Assembly (NCBI GenBank): GCA_013140415.1
Contig: JABFSW010000175.1
Span: 1 to 7,487, forward strand
DNA from: Nitrosarchaeum sp.
GTDB taxonomy: Archaea > Thermoproteota > Nitrososphaeria > Nitrososphaerales > Nitrosopumilaceae
Direction: 5' to 3'
DNA: 7,487 nt
A model generated the notes under the pieces. It was not told where the DNA came from and ran no database searches. It worked only from the letters and a program-made list of their open reading frames with translations. Of the stretch, positions 5,502 to 7,487 are shown piece after piece (position 1 is the first letter of the stretch; each line of letters begins with the position of its first letter). Both the position numbers and the translations under genes were made by a program.

Positions 5502-6689
5502 GTGGAATACCGACTACGTTTAGCAAAAAGAATGCTATTCAACAAAAAAGGAAGCCTCATTGGTGCAGTTTTAGCTGTGACAATTGGAATTTTAGTAATT
5601 CATGTTAATTTTGTAATCTTTCAGGGGTTGTTTGATGCAATTGTCAGAGATATCTCAAATTATAGAAATGGTGATGTTCTAATTACAGACGAGGAAGATT
5701 ACATCGATAAATCGGATCAAGCCCTAGTTAATTGGTTTGAAAGAATTCCATATGTAGAAGCAGCTACTCCACGGTTGTCATCGACGGCATCAATTAACAT
5801 GACAAAATTTGGTACATTACATGAAGAAACAAGAATTCCTATTGTAGGAGTTGATCCATTACGAGACATTCGAGCTTCTACTGTACATGAGACTGTATCT
5901 GATGGACAATATGTTTTTTCGAGAAACTCTATTGTATTAGGTTCAAATGTTGCACGAGATCTTGGAGGTGCTCAAGTCGGTGATAGTCTAAAAGTAAAGA
6001 TTGTTGATAGATATGGACAAGATCAAATCAAGAGACTTGTAGTTACTGGAATAGCAAAATCACCTGGTGGTCAAGGCTTTGATTACAGTGTAGTTGTTCA
6101 CATTGATACTTTACGCGATTTAATGAATCGAGATGGTGATACAGGTTCAATTATGGTAAAACTAAACGATCCATCTAAAGCCAGTGATGTAAAAAATTTC
6201 TTTTTAGCTGCTTTTCCTAACGATGACTTTCTTGCAGAAACAATAGAAGAATCTGCTGAAGAACAACTAGCAGGATTCAGATCTGGTATTGCAATGATAA
6301 ACATGATTGGATATTTTGGAATGATGTCATCAGCATTTGCTATTGTTACAATCCAAATGATGTTAGTTAATGGAAAAACTAGAGAAATAGGTGTAATGAG
6401 ATCAATAGGTGCAACAAGAAAAGATATTTTAATTATTTTTATTTTTCAGGGAATGATAATTGGTGCAATTGGTGCTGGAGTTGGAACCGCAGCAGGTTTA
6501 GGCTATACCTTTTACGCAAAGGAAACAAAAATGTCATTCAATAACAGCCTCCCATTAGAAGTGAGTTATAATTGGGAAAAAATTATTCAGACTGCTGTAT
6601 TGTCGTTTATTTTAGCAATAATTGCTTCACTATACCCATCGTATAGAGCAACTAAATTATTACCAGTGGAGGCGATGAGAACTGTCTAA
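5502..6689 (+). CDS. ABC transporter permease, MacB/LolC (FtsX-fold) type
   Basis: The 395-residue protein is a type VII ABC exporter permease. A membrane helix near the N-terminus (about 18-41) follows a short basic segment RLAKRMLFNKKG. Residues 42-260 form the extracytoplasmic MacB-like core domain. The C-terminal FtsX domain has three further helices at about 263-288, 309-337 and 362-382. KTREIGVMRSIGATRKDI (292-309), the cytoplasmic coupling helix that contacts the ATPase, is a strong family signature. The protein ends PVEAMRTV, as many LolC/MacB-type permeases do. Such transporters often work mechanically, moving lipoproteins, peptides or lipids rather than pumping small solutes; the cargo here is unknown. 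The GTG start has no Shine-Dalgarno, but a TATA box at the right distance suggests leaderless translation. Its 3' end contains the ribosome site of the ATPase gene, which it overlaps by 8 nt. Confidence 0.93.
   Translation: MEYRLRLAKRMLFNKKGSLIGAVLAVTIGILVIHVNFVIFQGLFDAIVRDISNYRNGDVLITDEEDYIDKSDQALVNWFERIPYVEAATPRLSSTASINMTKFGTLHEETRIPIVGVDPLRDIRASTVHETVSDGQYVFSRNSIVLGSNVARDLGGAQVGDSLKVKIVDRYGQDQIKRLVVTGIAKSPGGQGFDYSVVVHIDTLRDLMNRDGDTGSIMVKLNDPSKASDVKNFFLAAFPNDDFLAETIEESAEEQLAGFRSGIAMINMIGYFGMMSSAFAIVTIQMMLVNGKTREIGVMRSIGATRKDILIIFIFQGMIIGAIGAGVGTAAGLGYTFYAKETKMSFNNSLPLEVSYNWEKIIQTAVLSFILAIIASLYPSYRATKLLPVEAMRTV
6668..6676 (+). promoter_or_regulatory. Ribosome binding site of the ABC ATPase, inside the permease gene
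   Basis: GGAGGCGAT differs by one base from the archaeal consensus GGAGGTGAT. It ends five bases before CTG at 6682, while the first conventional start codon in frame, TTG at 6709, is 32 bases away. It is therefore the main evidence that the ATPase begins at CTG. Confidence 0.65.
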
Positions 6690-7386
6690 AGTACTTGAAA
6701 TTAGTAATTTGAGTAAAATTTACGGAACAGATGAAAATAAGATAAAAGCATTAGATAATGTCTCATTTTCAATTGAAAAAGGAGAATTTGTATTAATTGT
6801 AGGCAGCTCTGGTTCAGGAAAATCTACTTTACTTAACATGATAGGACTATTAGATCGTCCAACAACTGGTAAGGTCTTCATTGATGGAACAGATACAACA
6901 AATCTAACAGATGATAAAATCTCATCATTTCGAAACAAAAAATTAGGATTCATCTTTCAATTCTCAAATCTTTTAACTGATCTAACTGTCCTTGAAAATG
7001 TATTACTACCAAGAGAAATTGCAGGAACCAATGATTCTGCAGAAAAAAATGCTATAGAACTACTAACAGCAGTTGGATTAGCTGATCAAATTAACAAAAG
7101 GGCAAATAAAATTTCAGGTGGACAAGCACAAAGAGCAGCAATTGCCAGAGGATTGATAAACAGTCCTTCGATTGTTTTAGCTGATGAACCAACAGGAAAT
7201 CTTGACTCTGTAACTGCAGAAATAATTGTTCAATTGATGAAATCAATGGCAAAAAAACTAAATCAAACATTTATTGTTGTTACCCACGACCAACATCAAT
7301 TTGGAGATGTTGATAGGGTGATTACAATTAAAGATGGAAAAGCATTTGAAGGAAATTTACCATCTGAGATGGGAGTTTTAGCATGA
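6682..7386 (+). CDS. ABC transporter ATP-binding protein, LolD/MacB type
   Basis: This is the ATPase that powers the FtsX-type permease, at the cytoplasmic membrane face. Numbered from CTG (234 residues), the motifs are A-loop tyrosine Y14, Walker A GSSGSGKST (41-49), Q-loop Q93 in FIFQFSNLL, LTVLENVLLP (101-110), signature ISGGQAQRAAIARGL (144-158), Walker B IVLADEP with catalytic E169, D-loop GNLDS and switch H202. All are intact, so it should be active. The LTVLENVLLP and NLDSVTAE segments fit the LolD/MacB subgroup. The usual start codons would put the beginning at TTG 6709, but that removes the first beta strand VLEISNL. CTG at 6682 restores a typical N-terminus (MSKVLEISNLSKIYG) and has the strong ribosome site. 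An in-frame TGA at 6676 rules out starts further upstream. It overlaps the permease by 8 nt and the next gene by 4 nt. Confidence 0.93.
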   Translation: MSKVLEISNLSKIYGTDENKIKALDNVSFSIEKGEFVLIVGSSGSGKSTLLNMIGLLDRPTTGKVFIDGTDTTNLTDDKISSFRNKKLGFIFQFSNLLTDLTVLENVLLPREIAGTNDSAEKNAIELLTAVGLADQINKRANKISGGQAQRAAIARGLINSPSIVLADEPTGNLDSVTAEIIVQLMKSMAKKLNQTFIVVTHDQHQFGDVDRVITIKDGKAFEGNLPSEMGVLA

Positions 7387-7487
7387 TAAATTACAAAATT
7401 CTATTTTCATTAATGATATTATTTCTCATTCCATCAATTATTGATAATTCATTTGCTCAAATCAAATCAGGCGGTTTTGGTCAGTCT
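7383..7487 (+). CDS. Secreted or membrane-anchored protein of unknown family, N-terminal 35 residues
   Basis: The gene starts at ATG 7383 within an ATGA overlap with the ATPase stop, and GGGAG at 7371-7375 serves as ribosome site seven bases upstream. It runs off the right edge. The visible residues are a Sec-type signal peptide: a short charged start MINYK, a hydrophobic core LFSLMILFLIPSII, and a likely cleavage after SFA before QIKSGG. There is no lipobox cysteine near the cleavage point. The tight coupling to the exporter genes suggests it is the extracytoplasmic partner or the cargo of the transporter, comparable in position to adaptor or accessory proteins of MacB-like systems. The family cannot be named from this fragment. 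Confidence 0.75.
   Translation, partial: MINYKILFSLMILFLIPSIIDNSFAQIKSGGFGQS

Noticed and set aside
6709..6711. TTG as the start of the ABC ATPase
   Set aside because: It has no ribosome site and would remove the first beta strand of the nucleotide-binding fold, whereas CTG 6682 has both supports.
1..7487. Mobile element, phage, CRISPR or defence system
   Set aside because: No transposase, integrase, terminal repeats, spaced repeats or nuclease motifs were seen, and gene content is core metabolism, regulation and transport with even base composition.

Overview
The window looks like chromosomal DNA from an ammonia-oxidising archaeon (Thaumarchaeota / Nitrososphaerota, probably Nitrosopumilus-like). 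The DNA is AT-rich and densely coded. Coenzyme A is made by the archaea-specific pantoate kinase / phosphopantothenate synthetase route. Shine-Dalgarno sites match the archaeal AGGAGGTGAT complement, and some genes look leaderless, with a TATA box about 26-28 bases before the start codon. The genus is inferred from general resemblance; no database search was run. Nothing suggests a plasmid, phage or island: I see no transposase, integrase, tRNA, CRISPR array or long repeat.

Region 1 (1-2894, minus strand) is a four-gene coenzyme A operon, in transcription order pantoate kinase, phosphopantothenate synthetase (4-phosphopantoate--beta-alanine ligase), panB (ketopantoate hydroxymethyltransferase) and coaBC/dfp (truncated by the window edge). 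Together they cover 2-ketoisovalerate to 4'-phosphopantetheine, except for ketopantoate reductase, which is not in the window. Gaps are small or negative (4 nt, 41 nt, then an overlap), as expected for one transcript.

Region 2 (2895-3943) begins with a 65-bp divergent promoter region. A plus-strand gene follows, for a protein with an N-terminal AbrB/SpoVT-type DNA-binding domain and a C-terminal PhoU-like helical region, probably a phosphate-linked regulator.

Region 3 (3944-5384, minus strand) holds an Lrp/AsnC-like regulator with two helix-turn-helix plus sensor-domain units in one chain. Just downstream is a Nudix hydrolase of the ADP-ribose pyrophosphatase type, which ends 3 bp from the convergent PhoU-like gene.

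Region 4 (5385-7487) has a 117-bp divergent promoter region and then a plus-strand ABC exporter operon. It encodes a MacB/LolC-type FtsX-fold permease, a LolD/MacB-type ATPase and the first 35 residues of a secreted protein. The ATPase overlaps both neighbours and appears to start at a CTG codon behind a strong ribosome binding site.

The two divergent promoter regions share the 10-mer ATATTAGTAT, each time at the centre of a perfect inverted repeat around TTAG. This is a candidate operator that may tie the regulators here to the CoA, phosphate and exporter genes. Overall the region is mostly ordinary core-genome content. The CTG start, the shared palindrome and the exporter with its secreted partner deserve the closest look.
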